64,000 nucleotides of DNA from the NCBI RefSeq assembly GCF_050433385.1, contig NZ_JBNPXI010000022.1, positions 1 to 64,000 of the forward strand, written 5' to 3'. Position numbers and translations under genes: made by a program. The notes under the pieces were generated by a model that saw nothing but the letters and a program-made list of their open reading frames with translations, did no database searches and had not been told where the DNA came from. This document shows positions 44,429-54,200 of the stretch, one piece after another. The stretch is from Brassicibacter mesophilus. GTDB taxonomy: Bacteria; Bacillota; Clostridia; Tissierellales; Proteiniboraceae. Position 1 is the first letter of the stretch; each line of letters opens with the position of its first letter.

Positions 44429-45097
44429 GTGAGAATGTCAATTATACCTCCAACTAGAGAACAGTTTGATATTACGATAAAAGAAATACTAGGAAAGCTT
44501 GAGTATCGTCATTTAAATAGAGATTGTACTGATTTACTTGAAAGAATAAGAAATAGTATAGAAAACTGGCTAGAAAAATGGCTGAAAAATAGAAGTTTTC
44601 AATATGATAATTTTGAGAATATATCACACTCGTTATCCAACGGTTTTATTGTTGCTACAGTCATATTAATTGTAGTCGTAATTATAGTTATCTTTTTACT
44701 TTTAAGAAAAATGGTAGGAAAGGATACAAAGGTTAAGAAACTCTATGGAGAAATTATAGATGAAAAAACTACAGCGGAGATTCTAATAGACAAGTCGAAT
44801 AATTGTAAAGATAATGGTGATTACAGAGATGCTGCTAGATATAGCTTTATAGCATTATTAGTTAAACTTAACGAAAAAAACTTGCTGTATTTAGATGAAA
44901 CAAGAACAAATAACGAAATGGTACAATCTTTAAGGAAAAATAGATTTAAATATATAGAATTGTTTGAGAAAGTTGTTAACCTTTTTAATGCGGTATGGTA
45001 TGGTCACAAACCTATGAATGAAGACAAGTTTTCATCATGGGAAAGCTTAATGGATGTTTTATGGAATGAGGTGATGAGTATTGAAAAGGCAAAATAA
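44429..45097 (+). CDS. DUF4129-domain membrane protein
   Basis: A 222-residue protein: an N-terminal outside segment, one membrane helix (about 73-93, VATVILIVVVIIVIFLLL), then the DUF4129 domain with DYRDAARYSFIALLVKLNEKNLLYLDETRTNNEMVQSL. Such genes commonly lie in MoxR/DUF58 clusters. AGGAGAAGG precedes GTG 44429 and ATG 44435; either may be the start. It overlaps the next gene by 17 bases. Confidence 0.85.
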   Translation: MRMSIIPPTREQFDITIKEILGKLEYRHLNRDCTDLLERIRNSIENWLEKWLKNRSFQYDNFENISHSLSNGFIVATVILIVVVIIVIFLLLRKMVGKDTKVKKLYGEIIDEKTTAEILIDKSNNCKDNGDYRDAARYSFIALLVKLNEKNLLYLDETRTNNEMVQSLRKNRFKYIELFEKVVNLFNAVWYGHKPMNEDKFSSWESLMDVLWNEVMSIEKAK

Positions 45098-46145
45098 GAA
45101 GGAGATATACTTAATACTCATATTAATTCCTATATTTTTGTGGTTAAGCTTGAATTTTACAACTGACAGTCATAAAATACAGAAGCCTTACTCTATACTG
45201 AATAAAGGTAAAATCGGTACAAGTGTTTTTTACGAAACTCTGAAGAAGCTGGACTATCCTGTTAAACTAGTAGTTTCAGATATTAAGCAGCAGAAAAATA
45301 GTGTACAGATTGTTGCGCTTTCAAGCAGTACATCTAAACTAGATATAAATGACGACCAAATAAAAGAATGGATTGAAAATGGTGGTAAGCTTATATATTT
45401 AACTGATAGATTGTGGGAAGATATTTTAGATTATGGAAATAAAATTGATACATACTCTATAAATGCAAACACTCTGGGTATAGTGTATTCGTATGGAAGC
45501 GGAACGATTATTCTAGGAAGCACAGAGCTTATAGAAAACAAAGCTTTAACAAAGGACACAGAAGGTGCTTACTGGCTACTATGTCAAATTGATAAACTGC
45601 GGTATGAACACATTGCTTTCAATGAATACTATCAATACTCTGGCAACGAAAAGCCTTCGTTATGGAGAGATACACCAAATGGAATCAAGGCCATATTATT
45701 TCAACTGTTAATATTTGGGTTTATAATCATTTACTACAAAGGAAAAAGATTTGGTAAACCAAAACCTCTTTATGAAGAAGTTGAAAGAACAGAGAACGAA
45801 TTTGTTTACGCTGTGGCGGCGTTATATAAAAAAGGACAATGCAGAGAGATAGTGCTTCAAAGCTTTTATGAGGAGCTTTTGATTAAAGCTAAAGGATATT
45901 TTGGCAAAGATGTAGATATAGTCAGAGAAAACCTAGTTGAGCTTTGGGAAAATGAGAAATTACCAGAGCTTTCTAAGGTAAAAAAAGTTTATGATTTTAT
46001 TGGTTACGAAATGAATAAAGGAAAGAAAATAAATTCGAAAAAAATGCTTGAAATGATACTTATCATTGAACACTTAAACAGAATACTAGAAAGAAGGAGA
46101 GAGAGTCGTTGGAAAACGTTGAAAAAGGATACACAGAGAGCTTAG
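45081..46145 (+). CDS. DUF4350-domain protein
   Basis: A 354-residue protein with an N-terminal membrane helix (about 8-26), then a DUF4350-type region in which IKEWIENGGKLIYLTDR is the family hallmark, and a second helix (about 201-218). The cytoplasmic tail is helical. The TTG start at 45081 follows GAGGTGA and lies inside the preceding gene; the 3' end overlaps the MoxR gene by 37 bases. The overlaps show a tight operon. Function unknown. Confidence 0.85.
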   Translation: MKRQNKKEIYLILILIPIFLWLSLNFTTDSHKIQKPYSILNKGKIGTSVFYETLKKLDYPVKLVVSDIKQQKNSVQIVALSSSTSKLDINDDQIKEWIENGGKLIYLTDRLWEDILDYGNKIDTYSINANTLGIVYSYGSGTIILGSTELIENKALTKDTEGAYWLLCQIDKLRYEHIAFNEYYQYSGNEKPSLWRDTPNGIKAILFQLLIFGFIIIYYKGKRFGKPKPLYEEVERTENEFVYAVAALYKKGQCREIVLQSFYEELLIKAKGYFGKDVDIVRENLVELWENEKLPELSKVKKVYDFIGYEMNKGKKINSKKMLEMILIIEHLNRILERRRESRWKTLKKDTQRA

Positions 46146-47074
46146 TTAATAAGATTAACGAACAGATAAAGAAAGTAATAGTTGAGCAGGATGAAACGAT
46201 TAAATATTGCTTGGTTGCATTACTTAGTGGAGGACACGTTTTATTAGAAGGAGTTCCAGGACTAGCAAAAACACTTTTAGTTAGAGCATTAGCAAAAACA
46301 ATGAGTATTGATTTTAAGAGAATTCAATTTACACCTGATTTGATGCCTTCCGATGTAACTGGAACAAAGATTTATAATATGCAATCAAGAGAGTTTGAAC
46401 TGAAAAAAGGACCAATATTTACAAATTTTCTTTTAGCAGATGAAATCAATCGAACACCTCCTAAAACTCAAGCAGGACTTTTAGAAGCTATGGAAGAGCA
46501 AACAGTATCTATAGATGGTGAACTCATTGAACTTTCTAAGCCATACATGGTATTTGCTACACAGAATCCAATTGAGTATGAGGGAACTTATCCGTTACCA
46601 GAGGCACTTGTTGATAGATTCTTAATGAAGCTCATTGTAGGATATCCATCGATAGAAGCAGAAAAAGAAGTTTTACTTAAATATCATAAAGGCTTTACAA
46701 GTATTGACCTAGACAGTGCCGGTGTGGAAGCAGTGTGTAATGCAGAGGACATACTGAAATGCAGAAAAGAGTTAAGTAATGTTCAGGTTGATAATCAACT
46801 GATTGACTATATAGTACAGATTGTATCTGAAACAAGAGGATATTCTTCTATCGAAATCGGTAGTAGTCCAAGAGGATCTATAGCCATGCTCCAATCAGCA
46901 AAAGCCTATGCTGTAATAAATGGGCGTGATTTTGTTATACCAGAAGATATTAAGTTTGTCACACTTCCTGTGTTAAGACATCGTATTATTCTAAAGCCAG
47001 AGCTAGTTATTGAAGGAATTAAAGAAGATCAAGTAATCAATAATATCCTAATGCAGGTTAAAGTACCTAGATAA
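46109..47074 (+). CDS. MoxR-type AAA+ ATPase
   Basis: A 321-residue MoxR-family ATPase with Walker A GVPGLAKT (about 48-55), Walker B LLADEINRTPPKTQAGLLEAMEEQ, and NPIEYEGTYPLPEALVDRF. MoxR ATPases act as chaperones for von Willebrand-type proteins, here the DUF58 protein that follows. The TTG start at 46109 follows AAGGAGA. The full length and motifs suggest it is functional. Confidence 0.93.
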   Translation: MENVEKGYTESLVNKINEQIKKVIVEQDETIKYCLVALLSGGHVLLEGVPGLAKTLLVRALAKTMSIDFKRIQFTPDLMPSDVTGTKIYNMQSREFELKKGPIFTNFLLADEINRTPPKTQAGLLEAMEEQTVSIDGELIELSKPYMVFATQNPIEYEGTYPLPEALVDRFLMKLIVGYPSIEAEKEVLLKYHKGFTSIDLDSAGVEAVCNAEDILKCRKELSNVQVDNQLIDYIVQIVSETRGYSSIEIGSSPRGSIAMLQSAKAYAVINGRDFVIPEDIKFVTLPVLRHRIILKPELVIEGIKEDQVINNILMQVKVPR

Positions 47075-47116
47075 AGTGAGTTTTATTTCAGAAGACTAAA
47101 GGGTCAGGTGATTAGT

Positions 47117-48430
47117 TTGACAGTAACAAAGCGTTTTATTTGGATGATTGGAGCAGGTATAGTTGTCACTTTTATTTCATATTTTTTTAGCATATCATTG
47201 CTTGTATTTATTATTTATAATATTCTATGCTTTACTTTATTAACTATAGACTATTTTACAACACCATCAAGTGATGTGTTTGAAATTGAAAGAGTAGGAG
47301 AAGAAAAGCTTTCACTTTATGCAATGGAAAAAATAAAATTTAGGGTCTATAATAAGAGTGATAAAGAAATGTATATAGAGATTGTTGATGAAGCTCCAGA
47401 ACTTTACTTTGAAGTTCAGGAGAAGAGTATTAAAGGCAGTGTTTTACCACATAGTAAAGAAATCTTTGAATACGAGGCTATACCAAGAAAAAGAGGGGCT
47501 TTTAGCTTTGGGAGTGTTCATGTTAGATATGAAGGTAATCTCAAACTTTGCAAAAAACAGTTTATGTTAGCCCTGAAAAAGGAATACAAGGTATATCCGA
47601 ATCTTAAGGATTTAAAGAAGTATCGACTAGCAGCATATAACAGCATGGTTAATCAATCAGGACAAAAAGTAATGAAGATGTTAGGCAATGGAACTGAATT
47701 TGAAAGCCTCAGAGAATATGTTTCAGGAGATGAATACAGGAAAATTAATTGGCAAGCTACAGCAAGAGAAAACAAGCCTATTGTAAATCAATATGAGCCG
47801 GAGAAGAATCAACATGTTTATACGTTTATTGATACAGGCCGTTCTATGAGCTATTCTGTAAAAGGCTACAAAAAACTCGATTTAGCTATTAATACTAGCC
47901 TATTACTTTCTGATATTGTAAATCAAAATGGTGATCAATCAGGACTTATGGTATTTAATACTGAGGTAAACAATTTTGTAATGCCTGGCAAAGGAAATAT
48001 ACACAGGAACAACCTTATGGAAGCTCTTTATCATATAGAGCATACTAACGAAACATCTAATTATGATGAGGCATTTTACTATTTTAAAACAAAAGAAAGA
48101 AGAAGAAGTCTTATCTGCATATTTACTGATTTTGATACTTTAGAAGAAGCAGAAGATATGATGAAGGTATTACCTGTATTATCTAGAAATAATATAGTTA
48201 TGATTATCTTGATAAATGATGAAAAGCTTCAGGAAATTGCATCAATATCAGTAGAAAAAGAGGATGATTCTTATAAAAAAGGAGTAGCTTTAGAAATGTT
48301 AAGAGAGCGTAAAAAGATGATAAATATACTTAACGCAAAAGGTATTATGTGCATCCAATGCTCTCCAGAAAAAATATCTATTGAAGTCATTAATAAATAT
48401 TTACACATAAAAAATCGGATGTTTTTTTAG
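47117..48430 (+). CDS. DUF58-domain (von Willebrand-like) protein
   Basis: A 437-residue protein with two N-terminal membrane helices, then the DUF58 hallmark EFESLREYVSGDEYRKINWQATARENK and a von Willebrand-A-like domain beginning FIDTGRSMSYS (metal-site DxGxS). It is the usual partner of MoxR. TTG at 47117 follows AGGTGA by about 6 bases; GTG 47108 is inside that site. It ends in a shared terminator with the converging SpoIIM-like gene. Confidence 0.9.
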   Translation: MTVTKRFIWMIGAGIVVTFISYFFSISLLVFIIYNILCFTLLTIDYFTTPSSDVFEIERVGEEKLSLYAMEKIKFRVYNKSDKEMYIEIVDEAPELYFEVQEKSIKGSVLPHSKEIFEYEAIPRKRGAFSFGSVHVRYEGNLKLCKKQFMLALKKEYKVYPNLKDLKKYRLAAYNSMVNQSGQKVMKMLGNGTEFESLREYVSGDEYRKINWQATARENKPIVNQYEPEKNQHVYTFIDTGRSMSYSVKGYKKLDLAINTSLLLSDIVNQNGDQSGLMVFNTEVNNFVMPGKGNIHRNNLMEALYHIEHTNETSNYDEAFYYFKTKERRRSLICIFTDFDTLEEAEDMMKVLPVLSRNNIVMIILINDEKLQEIASISVEKEDDSYKKGVALEMLRERKKMINILNAKGIMCIQCSPEKISIEVINKYLHIKNRMFF

Positions 48431-48441
48431 ACATCCGACTT
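48411..48441. terminator. Bidirectional terminator shared by convergent genes
   Basis: AAATCGGATGT and ACATCCGACTT flank a T-rich loop. The stem spans the 3' ends of both the DUF58 and SpoIIM-like genes, whose coding regions overlap by 4 bases. Confidence 0.75.
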
Positions 48442-49377
48442 AAAATATGGAATAGCAAAATAAATTATAAGACCTATTAAAGTCAATGCTGCGAATATTA
48501 GCTTACTGAGTGGAGAGATATCAAGTGGAGTAAAAAAGCCTTCAATTATGCCAGCAATAACTAAAAGGAATGCAACTCCAAGCATTAGGCTTACAGCATC
48601 CTTAGAGGCTTTGATAATAGAGTGCTTTCTAGAATACTCATTTGGTATCAATATAGAGCGAGCAATAATAAGACCTGCACCGGCTGAGATAAAAATGGCA
48701 GTTAGCTCTATAATTCCATGTGGTAATATTAATGACCAATAATTTAATGGAGCTCCAAAATGATATACTAACCCTGTGAGAGCTCCCAACAGTGCCCCAT
48801 TGAAAAACAATATATAAATTGTTCCTAGGCCAAGAGTAATGCCGAAAGCAAAAGCTCTAAGTGATACTGAAATATTGTTTACCATTATGTAGCTTGACAT
48901 CAATGGATAGTCCCATTGATTAGAAGTATCCATATTCCAGTCAATGTTATCTATCATTGCTTGTGGCAGGAAATATGAAGCACTTTGAGGATTAGCATTT
49001 ACTAATACCATACTTATACCAAATCCGATTAAGAAAATGAGAAAGGATATGATAATATAAGATCTTAGTTTTTTAGCTTGTTTAGGGAATCCATAGCGAA
49101 TGTAATAAAATACCTCAGAAAAACTATTTTTCTTCACAGCATATATATGATTATGAGCACGGCCAACTAATGCATTTAAATATGTAACTACATCACTATT
49201 TGGGAAATGAGTTCTTGCATATGCCAGCTGGTGGCTAGTTTGTCTGAAAAGGTGCAAAAACCGTCGCAACTCCTTAGATTCTAGTTTTGACATGCTTTTT
49301 TTATCTAAAAGCTCCACTGTATTTTTTAATGTAGTCCATGAAGATGAGTGCTTTTTTATAAATTGGTCTTGTTTCAA
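48427..49377 (-). CDS. SpoIIM-like (DUF95) membrane protein
   Basis: A 316-residue protein with a helical, cytoplasmic N-terminal region (about 1-105), then five or six membrane helices. FGITLGLGTIYILFFNGALLGALTG and ILPHGIIELTAIFISAGAGL are SpoIIM-family hallmarks; HGxxE is the conserved core. SpoIIM acts in the engulfment machinery of B. subtilis, but such longer homologues also occur beside RDD and MoxR genes in non-sporulating bacteria. Whether it acts in sporulation here is open. Divergent from the RDD gene. Confidence 0.88.
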   Translation of the reverse strand: MKQDQFIKKHSSSWTTLKNTVELLDKKSMSKLESKELRRFLHLFRQTSHQLAYARTHFPNSDVVTYLNALVGRAHNHIYAVKKNSFSEVFYYIRYGFPKQAKKLRSYIIISFLIFLIGFGISMVLVNANPQSASYFLPQAMIDNIDWNMDTSNQWDYPLMSSYIMVNNISVSLRAFAFGITLGLGTIYILFFNGALLGALTGLVYHFGAPLNYWSLILPHGIIELTAIFISAGAGLIIARSILIPNEYSRKHSIIKASKDAVSLMLGVAFLLVIAGIIEGFFTPLDISPLSKLIFAALTLIGLIIYFAIPYFKSDV

Positions 49378-49449
49378 AGTTTTTCACCCCTTAAAAGATA
49401 TTGTATCAGATACATAGTATATCAGTAAATATAAGAAAGGAGAGATATC

Positions 49450-50160
49450 GTGGAAACTATTAAAATTACAACTCCAGAAAACATAGAAGTTGAATATAGA
49501 TTGGCAGGTTTAGGTTCTCGAGCTGCTGCATCGCTAGTAGATATGTTAATACAGTTTGCAGTAATAGGAGGCATTGCATTAGTAGTAGCTTTATCTGGAT
49601 TTACATCTAGTGAGTTTTACCAGGAGTACGAAGGCTGGGTAATAGGTATCTCACTGATACTAATATTTGTAATAACATATGGTTACTTTATTATTTTCGA
49701 GCTAACAATGAATGGGAAAACACCAGGTAAAAAGATATTTCACCTTCGTGCTATTCGTAATAATGGGCAGCCAATAACAGCTAAGCATTCAGTTATACGC
49801 AATTTATTTAGAACTATTATAGATATGTATGGTTTTGGAGTAGTCTTAATATTTGTTACAAAACAGCATAAAAGAATAGGTGATTTTTTAGCATCTACAA
49901 TTGTTATAGCAGAAGAGAAAAAAGAAATTCCTGCAATTATTGAACCAGATAATGATAGAGGAACAAGTTACAAATATTCAATAACACAGCAGGAATATGA
50001 GCTATTGAAGGAGTATTTTAATAGAAAAGATTCAACTAGTGAAGATGCAATTGAAATTAAAAAGTCTTTGGCTCAATACTTTATAGCAAAGCTAGGAGTA
50101 GAAGTTGAGCAAGGCGGTTATGATAGACTGTTGAATGATTTGATTAATAGTATAGGATAG
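49450..50160 (+). CDS. RDD-family membrane protein
   Basis: A 236-residue protein with the RDD pattern (AGLGSRAAASLVDMLIQF; NGKTPGKKIFHLRAI) and four hydrophobic segments (about 30-50, 62-85, 115-137). A soluble tail of about 80 residues follows. RDD proteins are often put forward as ion or small-molecule transporters. GTG at 49450 follows AGGAGAG. It belongs with the MoxR cluster by content and is transcribed away from the SpoIIM-like gene. Confidence 0.85.
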   Translation: METIKITTPENIEVEYRLAGLGSRAAASLVDMLIQFAVIGGIALVVALSGFTSSEFYQEYEGWVIGISLILIFVITYGYFIIFELTMNGKTPGKKIFHLRAIRNNGQPITAKHSVIRNLFRTIIDMYGFGVVLIFVTKQHKRIGDFLASTIVIAEEKKEIPAIIEPDNDRGTSYKYSITQQEYELLKEYFNRKDSTSEDAIEIKKSLAQYFIAKLGVEVEQGGYDRLLNDLINSIG

Positions 50161-50204
50161 AAATATAGGGTGACAGAGAAATATCTTTATCACCCTATAT
50201 TTCT
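50159..50204 (+). terminator. Terminator after the RDD gene
   Basis: AGAAATATAGGGTGA and its perfect 15-bp complement (50190-50204) with a 16-base loop. The T-run is short. Confidence 0.7.
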
Positions 50205-50306
50205 ATAATAATTTATTAATTAGGTTACTAAAGAAATCTACATGAATATGTTGCTAGTTTCTTACATCAATGATATAATAAGATAAAAACGAACAGGTGA
50301 TTTTTA

Positions 50307-50909
50307 ATGCAAGTACAAAAAGAAGAAGTAAGAGATGCAATTATTGAAAAAGCAACTATTGAATTTGTAAATCAAGGATTTGAAAAGGCTTCAATAAGAA
50401 AGATAGTAAAGGAAGCTGGTACTACAATTGGTAATTTTTATAATTATTTCAAAAGCAAAGAGGAAGTTTTTTATACTATTACAACTCCTGTGTATCAAAA
50501 CTTTATTGAACTTATTAAAAATCATAAAGAAGATGAAGTAGCAAAAAAATATAGTCAGTTACCTATGAATGAAGAGGTATTGAGGCATGGTCTTACTGAG
50601 GTTTTAAGAAAATATAGTAAAGCTTTTGACATTGCTCTAGTGATACTAATAGATGGGAGCAAGGGAACAAAGTATGAGAATATCAAACAGGAGCTTATCG
50701 AAGTATTGTCTATGCACTTTAAAGAACATTTAGAAAATGATAGTAAACTATTTACTGGAAGTTATAACCAATATTTTGCACATGCTGTTGCTGCAGGTTT
50801 TTTAGAAGGAGTACTCGATATACTTCGATCTAACTATACTACTAATGAAAAGAAAGAACTTGTTATAGAGTATATTTTATTCCTAATTAATAGCTTGTTT
50901 AGCTATTAA
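50307..50909 (+). CDS. TetR-family regulator
   Basis: A 200-residue regulator with an N-terminal helix-turn-helix (KASIRKIVKEAGTTIGNFYNYFKSKEEVFY, about 25-54). The rest is the ligand-binding domain. AGGTGA precedes the ATG. It lies 81 bases upstream of an ABC exporter operon in the same direction, so it probably controls those genes and itself; its ligand is unknown. Confidence 0.92.
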   Translation: MQVQKEEVRDAIIEKATIEFVNQGFEKASIRKIVKEAGTTIGNFYNYFKSKEEVFYTITTPVYQNFIELIKNHKEDEVAKKYSQLPMNEEVLRHGLTEVLRKYSKAFDIALVILIDGSKGTKYENIKQELIEVLSMHFKEHLENDSKLFTGSYNQYFAHAVAAGFLEGVLDILRSNYTTNEKKELVIEYILFLINSLFSY

Positions 50910-50990
50910 ATTTTTTAATTCAATAAAGAACGTACGTTACTTATTCGTCGATGTATTATAACCAATTTATTATGAAGGGGAAATGGACTT

Positions 50991-51842
50991 ATGATTGATG
51001 TAAGAAATCTCGAATATTCATATTCTAGAGCTAAAAACCAAACGTTAAAGTCTATAGAATTTAGTGTCAACTCAGGAGAGATATTTGGGTTTTTAGGACC
51101 TAGTGGAGCAGGAAAAAGTACAACCCAGAAAATACTTACCGGATTAATCAAGGACTATAACGGCAGTGTAGTAGTCATGGGCAAGGAAATTAGAGAATGG
51201 AGTAAGAATTATTATGAAAAAATAGGTGTTTCATTTGAGCTGCCTAACCTTTATGGCAAATTGACTGGAAAAGAAAATCTCATGCTTGTTAGTTCACTTT
51301 ATGATTGTAGAACAGCAAACCCACTAGACTTGCTCAGCATGGTTGGACTTGAAGAAAATGCTAGCTTAAGAGTATCTCAATATTCAAAAGGAATGAAAAT
51401 GAGGTTGAATTTTATAAGAGCTTTTATTCATAATCCAGATTTGATTTTTTTAGATGAACCTACATCAGGATTAGACCCTGTTAATGCAAAGAACATTAAA
51501 GAAATAATTCTCAGAAAAAAGAAAGAAGGCAAGACAATATTTTTGACTACTCATAACATGACGGTGGCAGATGAACTTTGTGATAGAGTTGCTTTTATTG
51601 TTGATGGAGAAATAAAACTTATAGATTCACCTAATGAGTTAAAATTAAAATATGGAAGTCACTCCGTTAGAGTAGAATACAGCTCGGATGAAAATGAAGC
51701 ATTTAAAGACTTTAATCTAAAGGATATAGGCAATAATGAAGATTTTATTAGTTTGCTGAAAAAGAAAAAAGTCAAAACTATTCATACTCAAGAAGCTACT
51801 CTAGAGGATATTTTTATCAAAATAACTGGGAGGACTTTATAA
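50991..51842 (+). CDS. ABC transporter ATP-binding protein
   Basis: A 283-residue ABC ATPase with Walker A GPSGAGKS (about 37-44), signature SQYSKGMKMRL, Walker B LIFLDEPTSGLDP and H-loop THNM. The C-terminal 80 residues form the extension seen in drug/antibiotic exporters. AGGGG precedes the ATG. The stop overlaps the first permease gene by one base. Together with two permease genes it makes one exporter. Confidence 0.93.
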   Translation: MIDVRNLEYSYSRAKNQTLKSIEFSVNSGEIFGFLGPSGAGKSTTQKILTGLIKDYNGSVVVMGKEIREWSKNYYEKIGVSFELPNLYGKLTGKENLMLVSSLYDCRTANPLDLLSMVGLEENASLRVSQYSKGMKMRLNFIRAFIHNPDLIFLDEPTSGLDPVNAKNIKEIILRKKKEGKTIFLTTHNMTVADELCDRVAFIVDGEIKLIDSPNELKLKYGSHSVRVEYSSDENEAFKDFNLKDIGNNEDFISLLKKKKVKTIHTQEATLEDIFIKITGRTL

Positions 51843-52546
51843 TGAAAAAGCTTATTAAAAGCATAAAAGGAGACCTGTTTTTGCAATTTAAATATGGGTT
51901 TTATGCAGTTTATTTAGTTATAACTGTATTTTATATAATACTCTTAATAAAGCTTCCAGTAAAAGCATCTGAGGTTGCTTCACCGTTTATAATTTTTTCA
52001 GATCCATCGATACTTGGATTTTACTTTATAGGTGCATTAATTTTATTAGAGAAAGCGGAAAATACGATAGAATATTTAATTATTACGCCTCTGAAAATAA
52101 AAGAATATTTGCTTTCAAAGATGATTTCCTTAACCATATTATCTTTATTAGTTAGCATAACTATTTCAGTTTTTATATATAAATTTAACTTTAACATTTT
52201 TTTGCTAGCTATGGGAGTTACGCTAACATCGTTTCTATTTATCTTGATTGGTTTTATTGCTGTAGCAAAATTTCAAACAATTAATGACTATATATTAACA
52301 TCGATTATATATATCACAATACTGTGCTTGCCTATCCTTGATTATTTTGGACTTTATAGAAATATCATATTTTACTTATTCCCAACAAAGGCTTCATTGC
52401 TTTTAGTAAGAGGTTCATTTGCTGGAATTGAACTATGGGAAGTCATTTACTCAACACTTTATCTTATTGTCTGTATTTTCATAACTTACAAATGGGCATA
52501 TCGTTCATTCTATAGGTTTATAATTCTAAAACAAGGAGAAAGATAA
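51842..52546 (+). CDS. ABC transporter permease
   Basis: A 234-residue protein with six hydrophobic segments. It fits the ABC-2 type of permease; the first half has LLEKAENTIEYLIITPLKIKEYLLSKMIS, a pattern seen at the cytoplasmic loop of such exporters. It overlaps the ATPase gene by one base and is followed 1 base later by a second permease. Confidence 0.85.
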   Translation: MKKLIKSIKGDLFLQFKYGFYAVYLVITVFYIILLIKLPVKASEVASPFIIFSDPSILGFYFIGALILLEKAENTIEYLIITPLKIKEYLLSKMISLTILSLLVSITISVFIYKFNFNIFLLAMGVTLTSFLFILIGFIAVAKFQTINDYILTSIIYITILCLPILDYFGLYRNIIFYLFPTKASLLLVRGSFAGIELWEVIYSTLYLIVCIFITYKWAYRSFYRFIILKQGER

Positions 52547-52547
52547 A

Positions 52548-53267
52548 ATGAAAAAAATAGTTGCCCTTTGTCGTAATGATTTCAAAAACATATTTAGAGA
52601 ACCAATGCTTATGGCTATATTACTAGGACCTACTATTCTTTCAATAACCATGCATTTTGGAATTCCAATACTGTCTGAGTATTTACAACCTTATTTTGAT
52701 TTAGAACAGTATTATAATATAATAACAGGATATCTGCTATTGTTTGTACCAATACTACTAGGAATGGTGTCAGGTTTTTTAATTTTAGATGAAAGAGATG
52801 AACATGTTTTTATGACACTGATAGTAACTCCACTTTCATTAGATGGATATATTTTATACCGAATTCTATTACCTATGTTAATAAGCTTGATATATACTAC
52901 TATATTAGCAAACATTATTAATCTTACGAGAGCATTTCTTTTATTACTAATTCCTATAATTATTTTAGGCGCTATAGAAGCTTCTATTATAGCTCTTTTT
53001 CTAGCAGGATTTGCAGGAAATAAGGTAGAAGGGATGGTTCTTTCAAAAGCATTAGGGCTATTGATGCTTGCACCATTAGCAGGATATTTTATTAATTCTC
53101 CATTGAAATATTTTTTTGGAATAATACCATTTTACTGGCCAATACAGGCTTTAATAGGTATTGAAAGTAGTATTTTATCATATTCTATGCATATTGGAGT
53201 AGGACTGTTAGTGCACATGGTACTTCTTTTATCGTTAATAAACAGATTAAAAGCAAAGATGTTATAA
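52548..53267 (+). CDS. ABC transporter permease
   Basis: A 239-residue ABC-2 type permease. NDFKNIFREPMLMAILLGPTI is the start typical of this type, and LILDERDEHVFMTLIVTPLSLDGYILYRI matches the first cytoplasmic loop. Six hydrophobic segments. AAGGAGA precedes the ATG. It is the last gene of the TetR/ABC operon and is followed by a strong terminator. Confidence 0.87.
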   Translation: MKKIVALCRNDFKNIFREPMLMAILLGPTILSITMHFGIPILSEYLQPYFDLEQYYNIITGYLLLFVPILLGMVSGFLILDERDEHVFMTLIVTPLSLDGYILYRILLPMLISLIYTTILANIINLTRAFLLLLIPIIILGAIEASIIALFLAGFAGNKVEGMVLSKALGLLMLAPLAGYFINSPLKYFFGIIPFYWPIQALIGIESSILSYSMHIGVGLLVHMVLLLSLINRLKAKML

Positions 53268-53269
53268 TA

Positions 53270-53316
53270 TAATAAAAGCAGGTATTAGAGAAATGGCTTA
53301 ATACCTGCTTTTATTG
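53270..53316 (+). terminator. Terminator after the first ABC operon
   Basis: AATAAAAGCAGGTATTA pairs with its complement TAATACCTGCTTTTATT, with a 13-base loop. Confidence 0.85.
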
Positions 53317-53366
53317 AAATTAGAACAAGTAAATTATACTTATTTAACTACTAAGTGTATAAAATC

Positions 53367-53385
53367 CATGGTATAATATACCATG
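53367..53385. promoter_or_regulatory. Perfect palindrome over a -10 box (candidate operator)
   Basis: CATGGTATAATATACCATG has two 9-base arms about a single base and contains TATAAT (53372-53377). It lies 25 bases before the second ABC ATPase gene. It looks like a repressor site laid over the promoter; the -35 box is weak. No regulator gene is adjacent. Confidence 0.55.
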
Positions 53386-53409
53386 TGACTAACTATCAGG
53401 AGGTTTAAC

Positions 53410-54198
53410 ATGAATATAGAACCAGTCGTGAGCATTAAGGATTTGAGGATAAATTATGGAGTAGGCTCGGAAGATATTTTGAAGGGGATTAATCTAGAGG
53501 TTTATCCAGGCCAGATAATAGGATATATAGGTCCAAATGGTGCTGGAAAGAGTACTACTGTTAAGATATTGCTTGGTATATTAGAAAACTATAGAGGAGA
53601 AGTAAAAATATTTGGCAAAGATATATCGCAAGAAAAGATTGAGTATAAAAGAAGAATTGGATATGTTCCTGAAACTGCTGAAATATATGAGAATTTAACT
53701 GCTTATGAATACCTTACATTTTTAGGTGAAGTGTATGGCATGGAGCTAGAAAGAGTAAATGAAAAAGGTAAAAAGCTCATGTCTTTGTTTGGAATAGAGG
53801 AGCACTATCACTCTAGAATATCTTCATATTCAAAAGGAATGAAGCAGAAACTTCTTATTATAGCGAGCCTAATACACAATCCAGATATATTATTTTTAGA
53901 TGAGCCCTTAGGAGGACTTGACGCTAATAGTGTTATGATATTTAAAGAAATTTTAGCACAGCTTGCAGCACAGGGAAAAACTATTTTTTATTCATCGCAC
54001 ATCATGGAGATTGTTGAAAAAATAAGCCATAGGATATTATTAATAAATGGTGGGCAGATAGTTGCTGATGGAACGTTTAAAGAACTTAAGGAAAAAAGCA
54101 TGGAGGGTTCTCTTGAAGAAATATTTAACCAGCTTACCGGCTTTAATAAGCATAAAGATATTGCTGATGATTTTATACAGACGCTACAGGAGGTATAG
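53410..54198 (+). CDS. ABC transporter ATP-binding protein
   Basis: A 262-residue ABC ATPase: Walker A GPNGAGKST (about 42-50), signature SSYSKGMKQKL, Walker B ILFLDEPLGGLDA, H-loop SSHIMEI. AGGAGG precedes the ATG. It pairs with the large permease that follows 2 bases later. The substrate is unknown. Confidence 0.93.
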   Translation: MNIEPVVSIKDLRINYGVGSEDILKGINLEVYPGQIIGYIGPNGAGKSTTVKILLGILENYRGEVKIFGKDISQEKIEYKRRIGYVPETAEIYENLTAYEYLTFLGEVYGMELERVNEKGKKLMSLFGIEEHYHSRISSYSKGMKQKLLIIASLIHNPDILFLDEPLGGLDANSVMIFKEILAQLAAQGKTIFYSSHIMEIVEKISHRILLINGGQIVADGTFKELKEKSMEGSLEEIFNQLTGFNKHKDIADDFIQTLQEV

Positions 54199-54200
54199 AC

